From an uncultured Clostridia bacterium (GTDB lineage: Bacteria; Bacillota; Clostridia; Oscillospirales; CAG-272): a DNA stretch of 64,000 nucleotides. Numbering within the stretch: position 1 is the first letter of the stretch; the number at the start of each line of letters is the position of its first letter. Position numbers and translations under genes: made by a program. This document shows positions 25,482 to 34,279 of the stretch, one piece after another. The notes under the pieces were generated by a model. The model saw only the letters and a list, made by a program, of their open reading frames with translations. It searched no databases and was not told the origin of the DNA. The stretch covers positions 38,701-102,700 of the forward strand of contig CAMJPL010000006.1 of NCBI GenBank assembly GCA_946407735.1, given 5' to 3'.

Positions 25482-26600
25482 TCAGAACGCCATTCTTCCC
25501 CAGCCCTTCTCCGCCTCCTCGAACGGCGGCAGACCGAGCTTCTGCCTCGCGTATCTTACGTAAAACAGATAATTCTCAAACGGGGTGCCGTTCGGGATGC
25601 GGTGATCGAGCCCCATGACGGCGCCGCCGAGCAGCATTTTCGGCTGCAGGCGGTAGTCGACCTCGGCCATGATCTCGGCTTTGCTCTTTCTCAGCACATG
25701 CTTGTCGATGCCGCCGAGGAAGGCGACGGTCTTGCCGTATCTTTCCCGGATCGCCACCGAGTCCATCCTTCCCGTCGGCTCGCACGGATGGAAGACGTTC
25801 ACGCCGCAGCGGACGAACTCGTCGAGCACCGCCGTCATGTCGCCGTCGCTGTCCTGATTGAACAGCCGGGTACCCTTTGACGAGAGGAAGTCCCAGACGG
25901 CGCGGTAATAGGGGTAGATGAACTCATGCACCGTCGAAGGGCCGATGAGCGGTCCGCTTTTTCCGGCCATGTCCTCATGCACCGACAGCTGATCCGGGAC
26001 GACGATCTCGCAGACGCGCTCGAACACTCTGAGCGACGTGTCGCGGACGGTGCCGAGGATGTCGCGTATAAGCTCGGGATCGTCGTAATAGGCGACGCAG
26101 CCCTCCACCTCGCCCATGAGATCGCGGATGAGATCAAAGCCGCCGGGGATGCCCGCAACGATCATCGTCCCCTCGTCCTGCAGGCGCTTCAGCTGCCTCA
26201 GCGCGTCCTCGTTCACCCTCGATCCGCTGTAAATGAAATGAGGCTTCAGCTTCTGCCAGTCGTCCATCGTCCTTACCGGGAAGGTCTCCGGCAGGGCTAT
26301 CGTCGCAGTCGACTTGATCAGCCGCATCCGTCTGCCGTAGCCGTCGATGTAAAGCCGCTTCTCGGGCGTGTCTTCGATTACCTGCTCGGGCGGGAGGCCG
26401 ATCGCCCCCGTGCCGCCGATGCCCCGGTATGGGACGTAGTCGAAGGCGAAGGCGGTCATATTTATCATGTCTTCCGACGCTCCCTGCGCCCGCCATTCAT
26501 CCTCAAGCCCGGCAAGAGGCCCGAACAGCTCGGAAAACATCACCCGTCCCTCCCTTTCGAAGGTCATCATATCGAGGTATTCTTCCCTGTTCCATCTCAT
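25482..26600 (-). CDS. Uroporphyrinogen decarboxylase-family protein (UroD/MtaA-like)
   Basis: The 372-residue protein belongs to the UroD superfamily, a TIM barrel that includes true UroD and corrinoid-linked methyltransferases such as MtaA. Typical stretches are VHEDMAGKSGPLIGP, FNQDSDGDM, FHPCEPTGRMD and FLGGIDKHVL. The last resembles the C-terminal UroD glycine motif. The N-terminal RGN-type substrate motif of haem-pathway UroD is absent, so this is probably a methyltransferase-like or other paralogue, not hemE. GGAGG precedes ATG 26600. No corrinoid protein is nearby. Confidence 0.78.
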   Translation of the reverse strand: MRWNREEYLDMMTFEREGRVMFSELFGPLAGLEDEWRAQGASEDMINMTAFAFDYVPYRGIGGTGAIGLPPEQVIEDTPEKRLYIDGYGRRMRLIKSTATIALPETFPVRTMDDWQKLKPHFIYSGSRVNEDALRQLKRLQDEGTMIVAGIPGGFDLIRDLMGEVEGCVAYYDDPELIRDILGTVRDTSLRVFERVCEIVVPDQLSVHEDMAGKSGPLIGPSTVHEFIYPYYRAVWDFLSSKGTRLFNQDSDGDMTAVLDEFVRCGVNVFHPCEPTGRMDSVAIRERYGKTVAFLGGIDKHVLRKSKAEIMAEVDYRLQPKMLLGGAVMGLDHRIPNGTPFENYLFYVRYARQKLGLPPFEEAEKGWGRMAF

Positions 26601-26650
26601 GCCGTTGTCCTCCGTCAGGCGAAGCGCGAAAAAAGTACGTCCGTGCGTAT

Positions 26651-26679
26651 ATTATACCATACGGCGGGACTTATGTCAA
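26651..26679 (-). promoter_or_regulatory. Promoter of UroD-family gene
   Basis: Perfect consensus on the minus strand: TTGACA (26679-26674), 17 bp, TATAAT (26656-26651). Confidence 0.88.
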
Positions 26680-26726
26680 CCGCGGATGCATTTATCCGCC
26701 GTCATGAATTATTTCATCCGTTCGTC

Positions 26727-26755
26727 TTGAAATATCGCGCGGATGATGATATAAT
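26727..26755 (+). promoter_or_regulatory. Promoter of secreted protein gene at 26797
   Basis: TTGAAA (26727-26732), 17 bp, TATAAT (26750-26755). Confidence 0.8.
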
Positions 26756-26796
26756 ACCCCATGACGATATTATACATGCAAATGGGAGATAAAAGC

Positions 26797-27960
26797 ATGA
26801 AAAAGATGATGACTTTACTCGCCGCCGTGATTTCGCTGACGGCGGCCATGACCGCCGTGTCATACGCCGACACTCCGGCGCCTGCCGCCGATCCGGCGCC
26901 TGCCGTCGATCTGGCGCCTGCCGTCGATCCGGCGGCTGCGGCGGAAGAACCCGCTCTCATAAGCCCGGCTCCGGTACCGGGAGACGAGACCGAGAGCAGG
27001 TTCTTTACGAAATATACCGTGAGATCCGGCGAAGCCGAATACGACGTCAGGACCCTCGCCGACATGCCGATGTCCGAGCTGACCGAAAAAGGTCTCGGCA
27101 GACCGGCGCTGAAAAAGGCGGCGTCGCTTGTAAAGGACGACGAGGATTATGCCGGATGGTATGAGATCCTGAGCTGGCGCTCCTCCCACACCGAAGCGGC
27201 GTACGAGAAGAAGGCCGCCGATTATATCACGGCGAATCTCGATCTCGTGAATGACGAAAACGAGGAAGGCTTCGTCAGCGCCGGGACGTCGTATTTCAGA
27301 TATATTGGCTCGATAGACGGATATGAGCTGTTCCGGACCTGCCCGGTCTACATCGACGCTTCCGGCGAAGGGTATGAATCCGACTCGATCTTCTGCGTGA
27401 TATTCAAGAACCGTCAGCCGGTCGGCGGCATCGACATCGGCAGAGACGAGCCGAGAAACGGTCTTGACGCCTCGTGGGACAAAGGCTTCAAGGCGTCCTT
27501 CCGCTTATGGCGGATAAAGAGCAGCGGCATCGGAGATGAGATCGCCGCCGCGGCTGACACCGGCGAGTTTTACATCCCTCAGTTCGGACTTACCGTGACG
27601 CTTCCCTCGCACTGGAGCGACATCGGCATGTACGCCTATAACGAGGAGGAGACTTCCTTCGCCTTCTATTCAAAGACCATGCGCGAGGCTGTGTGCGAAT
27701 GGATCGGCGCCGATCCGGACGAGATCAACCCCGGCGACGGCGGCGTGCTGTTCTATATCGTCCGCCTCGACGAGCCGATGACCGAGAAGGAATTCCTCGA
27801 GAAGGGAGCCGATTACACGGCCTACCGCTATATCGCGGCGACCGACAGCACTTATGTCCTCTACTACGCGAGCGACGTGCAGTGCACGATGGAGGACGCG
27901 GATCAGTACGGCATCCTGAGGGATGAGGTCGCTCTCGTGACCTTCAGCCTGGATGTATGA
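26797..27960 (+). CDS. Secreted protein of unknown function with Ala/Pro-rich linker
   Basis: The 387-residue protein has a signal peptide (MKKMMTLLAAVISLTAAMTA, cut probably after SYA). A short repetitive linker follows, built on APAVD/PAPA units (about residues 25-50). The rest looks like two alpha/beta domains; the second begins near FYIPQFGLTVTLPSHW, a phrase seen in secreted lipoproteins of unknown role. No catalytic motif is visible. The start at 26797 has a GGGAG site. An earlier ATG at 26761 lies only six bases past the -10 box. I do not recognise the family. Confidence 0.68.
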   Translation: MKKMMTLLAAVISLTAAMTAVSYADTPAPAADPAPAVDLAPAVDPAAAAEEPALISPAPVPGDETESRFFTKYTVRSGEAEYDVRTLADMPMSELTEKGLGRPALKKAASLVKDDEDYAGWYEILSWRSSHTEAAYEKKAADYITANLDLVNDENEEGFVSAGTSYFRYIGSIDGYELFRTCPVYIDASGEGYESDSIFCVIFKNRQPVGGIDIGRDEPRNGLDASWDKGFKASFRLWRIKSSGIGDEIAAAADTGEFYIPQFGLTVTLPSHWSDIGMYAYNEEETSFAFYSKTMREAVCEWIGADPDEINPGDGGVLFYIVRLDEPMTEKEFLEKGADYTAYRYIAATDSTYVLYYASDVQCTMEDADQYGILRDEVALVTFSLDV

Positions 27961-27983
27961 GCTGTAAAATATTGAAATGAAAT

Positions 27984-28011
27984 TTCCCGGCGTGCGTATG
28001 CGCGCCGGGAA
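27984..28011. terminator. Possible bidirectional terminator
   Basis: Hairpin TTCCCGGCG/CGCCGGGAA between convergent genes; the T tracts on both sides are short and interrupted. Confidence 0.5.
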
Positions 28012-28022
28012 TTGTTATATTT

Positions 28023-28706
28023 TCATGTATTGCCGTCGAGCCATTCCACGATCTTCCGGAGGCTGTCTATCACCCATTCGCCCTTTTCTGCGCCTTTCCG
28101 GTCGATGAGGAAGGAGGTGAAGCCGAGGTCTCTCGCGCCGTCCGCCTCCGGCCTGTAATCGTCGACATAGACGCATTCTTCTGCCTTCACGCCGTGGGCG
28201 GCGAGAGCGGCGTTGAATATGATCGGGTCGGGCTTGTACGCTCCGACGAGCGAGCTGGCGGTAAATGAAATGAAATATTTCGCGATCCCAAGCTGACGAA
28301 GGGTGTATTCGAGCGACGGCGATGTGTCGCTTATCACGCCGAGGCTGTACCCGCGCTTTGTCAGAGCTTCGAGCACGCTTACCGTCTCGGGAAAGAGCAG
28401 ACGGTCGCCATTGCACCAGATCCCGTCGAGCAGCGTCCCCGCGCGGCGGTCGAGATCATCCGTCACCCCTTCTCCGATCAGCATGAAGCGGTAATAGCGG
28501 AAGAAGAATTCCCTCTCGTCCTCGAGGCAGGTGTACCATTTTCCCTCGCCTCCCGCCTTCGCCATCAGCGCCATAGACTTGCCGTACGGAAGATCGAGCG
28601 GTTTGCCGCTCCACGACGATACCGTCCGATTGAGCCATTCGGTCTTTTCAGGGCTGTAATATGTCAGCGTCCCGTCCCGGTCGAAAAACACCGATCTTAT
28701 CTTCAT
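28023..28706 (-). CDS. HAD-family hydrolase
   Basis: The 227-residue protein has the HAD motifs in order: FFDRDGTLTY (nucleophile Asp and acid Asp), a Ser/Asp motif in LGVISDTSPS, the Lys in AYKPDPIIF and the acidic pair in YVDDYRPEA. A helical cap lies between motifs I and II. It is probably a phosphatase acting on a small phosphorylated metabolite. The start at 28706 lies 17 bases past the stop of the LarA-like gene, and its AAAGGA site overlaps that stop, so the two are likely cotranscribed. Confidence 0.85.
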   Translation of the reverse strand: MKIRSVFFDRDGTLTYYSPEKTEWLNRTVSSWSGKPLDLPYGKSMALMAKAGGEGKWYTCLEDEREFFFRYYRFMLIGEGVTDDLDRRAGTLLDGIWCNGDRLLFPETVSVLEALTKRGYSLGVISDTSPSLEYTLRQLGIAKYFISFTASSLVGAYKPDPIIFNAALAAHGVKAEECVYVDDYRPEADGARDLGFTSFLIDRKGAEKGEWVIDSLRKIVEWLDGNT

Positions 28707-28722
28707 GAAAGGCGAATTTCCT

Positions 28723-29985
28723 TTACTTCTTCGCGTCCCACAGCCCGAGCGCGGGATTCGAGATGTAGAATATCCTCTCGCCGCAGACGTCGTTCCAGCC
28801 GTCATTCAGAGACGCGGGGGCGTATTTCTTCGACATCTCGGAGAAGTCCGCCCAGCCGAAGGCGACGCCCCTTATCTCGGCTTCGGAGCAGTTTTCCGGC
28901 CTCGTGCAGTAGGTGACCGAGAAGCGCCCGTCAGACGAGCCGTGGATGAGATGCGCGGCGACCGACATGTTCGCGCGCAGATCGTCGTTTCCGGGAGCTT
29001 TCACCAGCCGGAGCACGTTTTCGCGCCCGACGTAGCCGTATTTGCGGATCAGACGGTCGTTTTCCTCGTCCTCGCCGAACTTAACCACGCCGGGAGCCAG
29101 GACGATCAGCTCGCCGCCGTCGGCTATCGCCATGCGGGTGCGGTAGACCGCCTTGTTGCCGAGCCACGTCGACTTGAATTCGCGCGGATCGAGATACACG
29201 ACGCATTTCTTTATCGGCTCGTCCATATGGATGAGATTGTATTTCTGCGCGTCGGCGACGGCGGCCTCGAAGTTGGAGCGCTCCCGGCCGATGTAAAGCC
29301 CGTGGACCGATATCTCGTCGCCCTTGTTCGTCGTGGTCGTCAGCACGTAGAGCAGCGGCACGTCCTGGAGGAAGTTCTCCTCAGCGTAGTCGAACACCTT
29401 TCTTACCGGCGAGAAGTCGCGCCCCATGATGCGCTCGAGCCCGTAGAAGGCGCCGAGCATGTGCGACGAGTTGATCATCGACGATCCGCCGCAGCCGACG
29501 AAGATGTTCTTTGAGTAGTTCGCCATGCCGACCACCTCGTGCGGCACGACCTGCCCCATCGAGATTATCAGCCCGTACTCCCCGCCGACGATCCGGCGGT
29601 TGACCTCGACGTCTATCGGCGTGTCGACCAGCCCCTCCGAGACGGAGGCGACGAAATCCCCCGGCACGGAGCCGATCTTCACGACGTCGTCGCGCCAGCG
29701 GTGGACGATGATCTTCTCCATCGGCACGACGCCCCGGAAGAAGGCCTTGACCTCTGCCTCGGTCATCGGCGCGTGGGTGCCGAGCGCCGGCATGACGTCG
29801 ACGTTGACGCCGTTTGACGTGAGGTATTCGTAATATATCGCCGTCGTCATCCCGGCGCCGCTGTACATGCGGGTGTAATCGGGCGGCAGCAGCAGGACCC
29901 TGCCGGGCAGCTTCTGCGGCAGCGAGGCGATAAGGGCGGATCTTATTTCGGACTCGGAGAGCCCGGTTTCTGAGCGAAGTATCAT
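28723..29985 (-). CDS. LarA-like nickel-dependent racemase/epimerase family protein
   Basis: The 420-residue protein belongs to the lactate racemase-domain family (DUF2088). Matching landmarks are PDYTRMYSGAG near the start, ALGTHAPMTEAEV with the first His, and GMANYSKNIFVGCGGSSM with the Lys that carries the nickel-pincer cofactor in LarA. A second His follows in INSSHM. Family members racemise various 2-hydroxy acids or epimerise sugar acids. The larB, larC and larE cofactor genes are not adjacent. The ATG at 29985 follows GGGGAACG. Sugar-acid use would fit the neighbouring solute-binding proteins, but this is inference. Confidence 0.8.
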   Translation of the reverse strand: MILRSETGLSESEIRSALIASLPQKLPGRVLLLPPDYTRMYSGAGMTTAIYYEYLTSNGVNVDVMPALGTHAPMTEAEVKAFFRGVVPMEKIIVHRWRDDVVKIGSVPGDFVASVSEGLVDTPIDVEVNRRIVGGEYGLIISMGQVVPHEVVGMANYSKNIFVGCGGSSMINSSHMLGAFYGLERIMGRDFSPVRKVFDYAEENFLQDVPLLYVLTTTTNKGDEISVHGLYIGRERSNFEAAVADAQKYNLIHMDEPIKKCVVYLDPREFKSTWLGNKAVYRTRMAIADGGELIVLAPGVVKFGEDEENDRLIRKYGYVGRENVLRLVKAPGNDDLRANMSVAAHLIHGSSDGRFSVTYCTRPENCSEAEIRGVAFGWADFSEMSKKYAPASLNDGWNDVCGERIFYISNPALGLWDAKK

Positions 29986-30092
29986 TGTTTCGTTCCCCGG
30001 ATATGATGGGTTTCCGTATGAGGCGGGAAAGACAGGCTCAGCCGCCTCTTTTAGCGATTATTTCCTTGCCGGTTCCGGCTTTCCGCGCGGGA

Positions 30093-31571
30093 TCAGCCCT
30101 CGAGCTCCTCGAATGTGGCGTTTATCTTTTCCAGCGACTTCGCGGCGCCCTCGCGGTTCTTCTCGATGAAGGATATCCCCTTGTCGGCCGTGGTGAGGTT
30201 GATGAGGAAGCAGAGATTCGTCAGCTTGCTCGACTGGCCGCTGAAGGCGAAGCCGACATCGACGTACTGGGTGTCGCGCATGATGGCGAACATGTCGGCG
30301 TCGTCGGGGGAATCGGACAGCTTCGAGCCGAGCACCAGCTCCCATACGAGCGGGACGACGGTGTTGTAGTTGTAGCAGCTCATCGCCGATACGATAGTCG
30401 CCGTCATCTCGGCGTTGTCGGCGGCCGGCACCGGGATCGCCCAGTAGATGTCAAAGCCCGCCGAGGCGTAGTTTTCCTGAGTCTCGTCGAATTTCGGGAT
30501 CGGCATTATGCCGTAAACGATATCGGAGTTGCGGACGGTAGTGAATATGGAGCGGCCCTCGGCGCAGCATATCAGGGTGTTGCCCTTGATGAAGGTCGGT
30601 GTTCCGCCCTCGTTGCCGCCGTTGAGCTTGTCGCTGCCGTTCTCGAACAGCTTCGCGCATTTCTCGAGTATGGCCATGCTCTTCGCGTCGTCGGAGATGA
30701 GCGTCAGCCATCCGTTTTCGTCCTTTCCGACGGCGCCGCCGCCGAAGCCGGACTGCATGCTCATCTCGCAGTAGTATGACGTGAGGAAGCCGTACTGATC
30801 GTCCTCCGTCATTTTCCCGTCGCCGTTGATATCCTGATTCATGTCGGTCGTCATCGCGATGAGATCGTCGAGATACCACTTGCCGTCGCGGGCCTTGTCA
30901 TACGGTATCTCGATGCCGTTAGCCTCGGCGAGGGGCTTGTTTATGCACAGCATCGAGTTCATGTATATGCCGCTCAAAGCGAAGGAGTTGGCGGTGAAGT
31001 ACAGCTTGCCGCCGACGGTGAAGGATTCGCTCGTCCCCTTGAACCACGGCTTTGACCAGTCGAAGGCCGATACCCCGCGCAGGTTGATGAAGTCGCCCTT
31101 CATGCCGTTGCCGGTGGTGAGGGTGTCGTGGTTGTAGATGAGATCGTAGGTGTTATCGCCCGCCATGACCATCTTGTGTATCTTGGTCGACAGGGTGTCC
31201 TGCGCGTCATCGGCGGTGAGGTTCACGTTGACGTTGAATCTCTCCTGGACGGCCATGCGCTGGTTGTAGAGCGCGTCGTTCACCACCTCGCCGTCGAGCT
31301 CGAAGGCGTAGATGTATTTCGAGGCCTCATACCATGTGGTGGTGACGAAATTCAGCTCGGCGCCGCCGAAGTCGGTGTCCGGGATGTCGTCGGGGATATA
31401 GGCGTTTGTCGTTTCCTCGGCCTCGGTCTCGGCGATCTGGGACGGCTCGGCGGAAGCGGCTGTCGTTGACGCGGCGGGAGAAGATCCGGCGCTCTCGCCG
31501 CAGGCGGCGAAGAAAGCGGAAATGATCGAGAACAGCAGCACAGCTGACATGAGTCTGCGTGAATTTTTCAA
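30093..31571 (-). CDS. Extracellular solute-binding lipoprotein 2
   Basis: The 492-residue protein has a signal peptide and lipobox FAAC (Cys near residue 24). An Ala/Ser/Thr/Glu linker follows, then a large binding domain. It contains the EF-hand-like loop DINGDGKMTEDDQYG. It is the intact partner of the adjacent pseudogene: the first 60 codons are nearly identical at DNA level and the rest is clearly homologous. The start is TTG at 31571, with AGAGGTG five bases upstream. It precedes the LarA-like gene on the same strand after 107 bases, so they may share a function. Confidence 0.85.
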   Translation of the reverse strand: MKNSRRLMSAVLLFSIISAFFAACGESAGSSPAASTTAASAEPSQIAETEAEETTNAYIPDDIPDTDFGGAELNFVTTTWYEASKYIYAFELDGEVVNDALYNQRMAVQERFNVNVNLTADDAQDTLSTKIHKMVMAGDNTYDLIYNHDTLTTGNGMKGDFINLRGVSAFDWSKPWFKGTSESFTVGGKLYFTANSFALSGIYMNSMLCINKPLAEANGIEIPYDKARDGKWYLDDLIAMTTDMNQDINGDGKMTEDDQYGFLTSYYCEMSMQSGFGGGAVGKDENGWLTLISDDAKSMAILEKCAKLFENGSDKLNGGNEGGTPTFIKGNTLICCAEGRSIFTTVRNSDIVYGIMPIPKFDETQENYASAGFDIYWAIPVPAADNAEMTATIVSAMSCYNYNTVVPLVWELVLGSKLSDSPDDADMFAIMRDTQYVDVGFAFSGQSSKLTNLCFLINLTTADKGISFIEKNREGAAKSLEKINATFEELEG

Positions 31572-31642
31572 AATACACCTCTTTGAAACAATCGCAAAGT
31601 TATTTTATATTCTGTATTTTGTATTCTGCGGTGATCGACTTT

Positions 31643-33126
31643 TTATCCATCAAGCGCTGCAAATTTATCGTTAAATTTGTCTATCGAGTTTATAGCCGAG
31701 TTCTTTTTCTTCTCTATTGTTGATACGACGGTGTCCGGCTTTGTGTCATGGATAAGGAAGCACAGACCGGACAAAGAGGACATTGCGGTGCTGGCGGCGT
31801 ATCAGATATCAACATACTGAACGTCGCGTATGATCTCGAACATTTCGGCATCGTCCGGAGCGTCTGCCAGTTTGCTGCCGAGTACGATCTCCCATACCTG
31901 AGGCACGATGATGTTGTAATTGTAACAGCTCATCGCGCTTACCAGAGTTCCGGTCATTTCCGCTTTTTCCGAAGTGACAGGGATACCCCAGTACAGATCG
32001 TAGCCCGCCGCGCTGTAATTTTCCTGATTTTCATCATATTTCGGGAAGGGCAGAATCCCGTAGGTTATGTCGTACTGACGAACCTTGGTGTTCATCAGCC
32101 TGCCCTCCATAAAGCAGAACAGGCTGTTGCCCTTTACAAAGACTTCTACGCCGCTTTCGTTGCTGGCACCGAATTTGTTGGAACCGTTTGCGAACAGCTT
32201 TGAACATTTCTCGATAATACTGACGATTCTGTTTTCGTCCGGGGTCAGCTCCAGCCATCCTTCGGCGTTTTTCCCTATCATCGCTCCGCCGAGATTGCAC
32301 TGCATGCAGAGCTCGGAATACTGCTGACTCAGAAAGCCGTACTGATCTTCCTCGGTCATTTTTCCGTCGCCGTCGATGTCTTTATCCATATTGGCGGTCA
32401 TCGCGAGAAGGGCGTCAAGCGTCCATGATCCGGCTCTCGCCTGATCATACGGCACCTCCAGACCAAAATCGGAAGCCAGCTTTTTATTGATCGTAAGCGT
32501 GCTGCTCATGTAAATACTGCTAATGCTGAAGGTGTTGGCGGTAAAGAAAAGCCTTCCGCCGATAGTGAAAAGGTCGCTCGTTCCGCTGAACCACGGTTTG
32601 TCGAAGTCAATGGACGACACGGCGCGGAGATTTAGGAAATCTCCGCCGAGACCGTTTCTCACCCCGCAGCCGTCTCCGTTGTAAATGAGATCATATCCGC
32701 TGTCGCCGGCCTGTACCATCTTATGGACGTCCTTTTCAAGCTGAGTGCCGCCGCCTTCATCATTTTTGACAAACAAGTCGATACTGACGTTGAATCTTTC
32801 CTGGATCGACATGCGCTGATTGTAGAAAGCGTCGTTTATGACCTCGCCGTCGAGCTCGGAAGCGTAAATGAAGCTCGGAGCGCCGTACCATGTCGGAGCG
32901 GCGAATGTAACAGTCTCGCCGCCGAAATCGGTGTCCGGGATGTCGTCCGGGATATAGGCGTTCGTCGTTTCCTCGGCCTCGGTCTCGGCGATCTGGGACG
33001 GCTCGGGGAAGCGGCGGTCGTTGACGCGGCGGGAGAAGACCCGGCGCTCTCGCCGCAGGCGGATATCGATCCGGCGGCTACGGCGGTCAGAAGAAGGATT
33101 GATGTGATCCTGCGCTTAAGTGACAT
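31643..33126 (-). pseudogene. Solute-binding lipoprotein, disrupted by frameshift and nonsense mutation
   Basis: This is a tandem paralogue of the gene at 30093. It opens with a good signal peptide (MSLKRRITSILLLTAV, lipobox ISAC) and GAGG ribosome site. Compared with its neighbour, one base is missing near 33006 (TCCCCGAG against TCCGCCGAG), shifting the frame inside the linker. The frame then resumes as a long open stretch with DIDGDGKMTEEDQYG. At 31802-31804 a TGA replaces the Gly codon after QYVD. Beyond it, 52 further codons still align (SGLCFLI...EKKKNSAINSIDKF) up to a TAA at 31643. Two independent lesions argue for true decay. Confidence 0.85.
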
Positions 33127-33198
33127 ATCATGTATCCTCATAAATCAGTAAAGCGTGGTGTCCCGTTGTGTCTTTGTCTCGGATCTTTCTTTTGCCGC

Positions 33199-33924
33199 TC
33201 AGCACTCGAACATCGTCCTGACGAGCTCATAGGCGAAGAGCAGATGCATCTCGCGAGTCGGGTGGTTGAGCAGGTTCGAGAGCAGGATAGTCGTGTCGAC
33301 CCCGCCGCGGCGGAGCGTCATCCATCTCTCGTAGCAGTCGCAGAGGACGGCTCCGCCCTTCGAGGCGGCCTCTCTCGCGGCGGTCATGTATCTGTCCATC
33401 ATGCCGGACGACTGGAGCTCGGCGAAGCGCCTGCCGATGTCCCTCTGCGTGCCGCTCAGTATCCTTTCATGGACGTAGTAGCACATCGGCTGCGGCGTCA
33501 TGACGATTACCTCGGCTCCCGCTAAATGGCACTTGTCGATCATGCCCTTCACGGCGCTTCTGTACCGGTCTATGCCGTCCTCTCCGGCGTTCACGTCGTT
33601 CAGGCCGTAGCATATAATGACGAGATCCGGCTTCTGCGGGAGAAGGTCGCGGTCTATGCGGGAAAGGCCTCCCGGGGCGCTGTCGCCGTTTATCGCGGCG
33701 TTTACGATGTTCACCTGTCCGAACGGGAACAGGGTCATGAGCATCTTCCGAAGCTCGGATGCGTAATTGCGCTCGGTGTCGTATATCGCCTCGATGCCGC
33801 CGTCGTGATGGTCGACGACTTCAAAGCAGCCGTTCGACACACTGTCGCCGATTATCCCGATCGTCGCCGGGCGGCTGTGATATGCGTCTTTGGATTTTTG
33901 CGCTAAAATGTCGATTATCTTCAT
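33199..33924 (-). CDS. SGNH/GDSL-family hydrolase
   Basis: The 241-residue protein shows the SGNH blocks: GIIGDSVSNG (Ser nucleophile), NGDSAPGG (Gly), ICYGLNDVN (Asn) and NHPTREMHLL (Asp-like position replaced, His present). Such enzymes are esterases or lipases, often deacetylating polysaccharides. No signal peptide is present, so it acts in the cytoplasm. In the last block the usual DxxH reads NHPTREMH; which residue is the acid is unclear. A GGGGAAAA site precedes the ATG at 33924. Confidence 0.85.
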   Translation of the reverse strand: MKIIDILAQKSKDAYHSRPATIGIIGDSVSNGCFEVVDHHDGGIEAIYDTERNYASELRKMLMTLFPFGQVNIVNAAINGDSAPGGLSRIDRDLLPQKPDLVIICYGLNDVNAGEDGIDRYRSAVKGMIDKCHLAGAEVIVMTPQPMCYYVHERILSGTQRDIGRRFAELQSSGMMDRYMTAAREAASKGGAVLCDCYERWMTLRRGGVDTTILLSNLLNHPTREMHLLFAYELVRTMFEC

Positions 33925-33945
33925 GATTTTCCCCTGCCTGGCGTA

Positions 33946-34146
33946 TTACCTGCCGCTTTTATCTTCGTCCTTGTTTTCCCTGTCGCCGTCCTGCCGGGCG
34001 TTGTCGGTTATGACGGTGAACATTATCATCGTCGCCCCGGCTATGAATATTATGAGCGCCAGCGGCGCCCACACGCCGAAATAGAGCAGGAAGAGGGACG
34101 CCATGCAGGCGAGATATCCGATGTCCTTGAGGTAACGGAATTTCAT
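33946..34146 (-). CDS. Small membrane protein, two predicted helices
   Basis: The 66-residue protein has hydrophobic segments near residues 10-27 and 29-46 and a highly charged C-terminal tail (RQDGDRENKDEDK). A GGGGAG site stands before ATG 34146, and a consensus promoter lies upstream, so it is a believable gene despite its size. It precedes the SGNH hydrolase by 21 bases and is probably cotranscribed. The family is not recognised. Confidence 0.65.
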   Translation of the reverse strand: MKFRYLKDIGYLACMASLFLLYFGVWAPLALIIFIAGATMIMFTVITDNARQDGDRENKDEDKSGR

Positions 34147-34183
34147 ATTGAAAGACTCCCCTGAAGATATATTTATATGTTAT

Positions 34184-34212
34184 ATTATACTCTCGGGCGC
34201 GTCTTTTGTCAA
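34184..34212 (-). promoter_or_regulatory. Promoter of small membrane protein / SGNH operon
   Basis: TTGACA (34212-34207), 17 bp, TATAAT (34189-34184). It stands back to back with the promoter at 34220, with only 7 bp between the two -35 boxes. Confidence 0.85.
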
Positions 34213-34219
34213 GCGCCTA

Positions 34220-34248
34220 TTGACAAAAGCGAAGCGATGATGTATAAT
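34220..34248 (+). promoter_or_regulatory. Promoter of lactonase-family gene
   Basis: Consensus TTGACA (34220-34225), 17 bp, TATAAT (34243-34248). Confidence 0.88.
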
Positions 34249-34279
34249 TTTCGTAATATGAGAGATGGAGGGATATGCT

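Noticed and set aside
31802..33126. Two separate functional genes in the decayed solute-binding locus
   Set aside because: The second part lacks a start and signal peptide, and both parts plus the region after the TGA align with one neighbouring gene.
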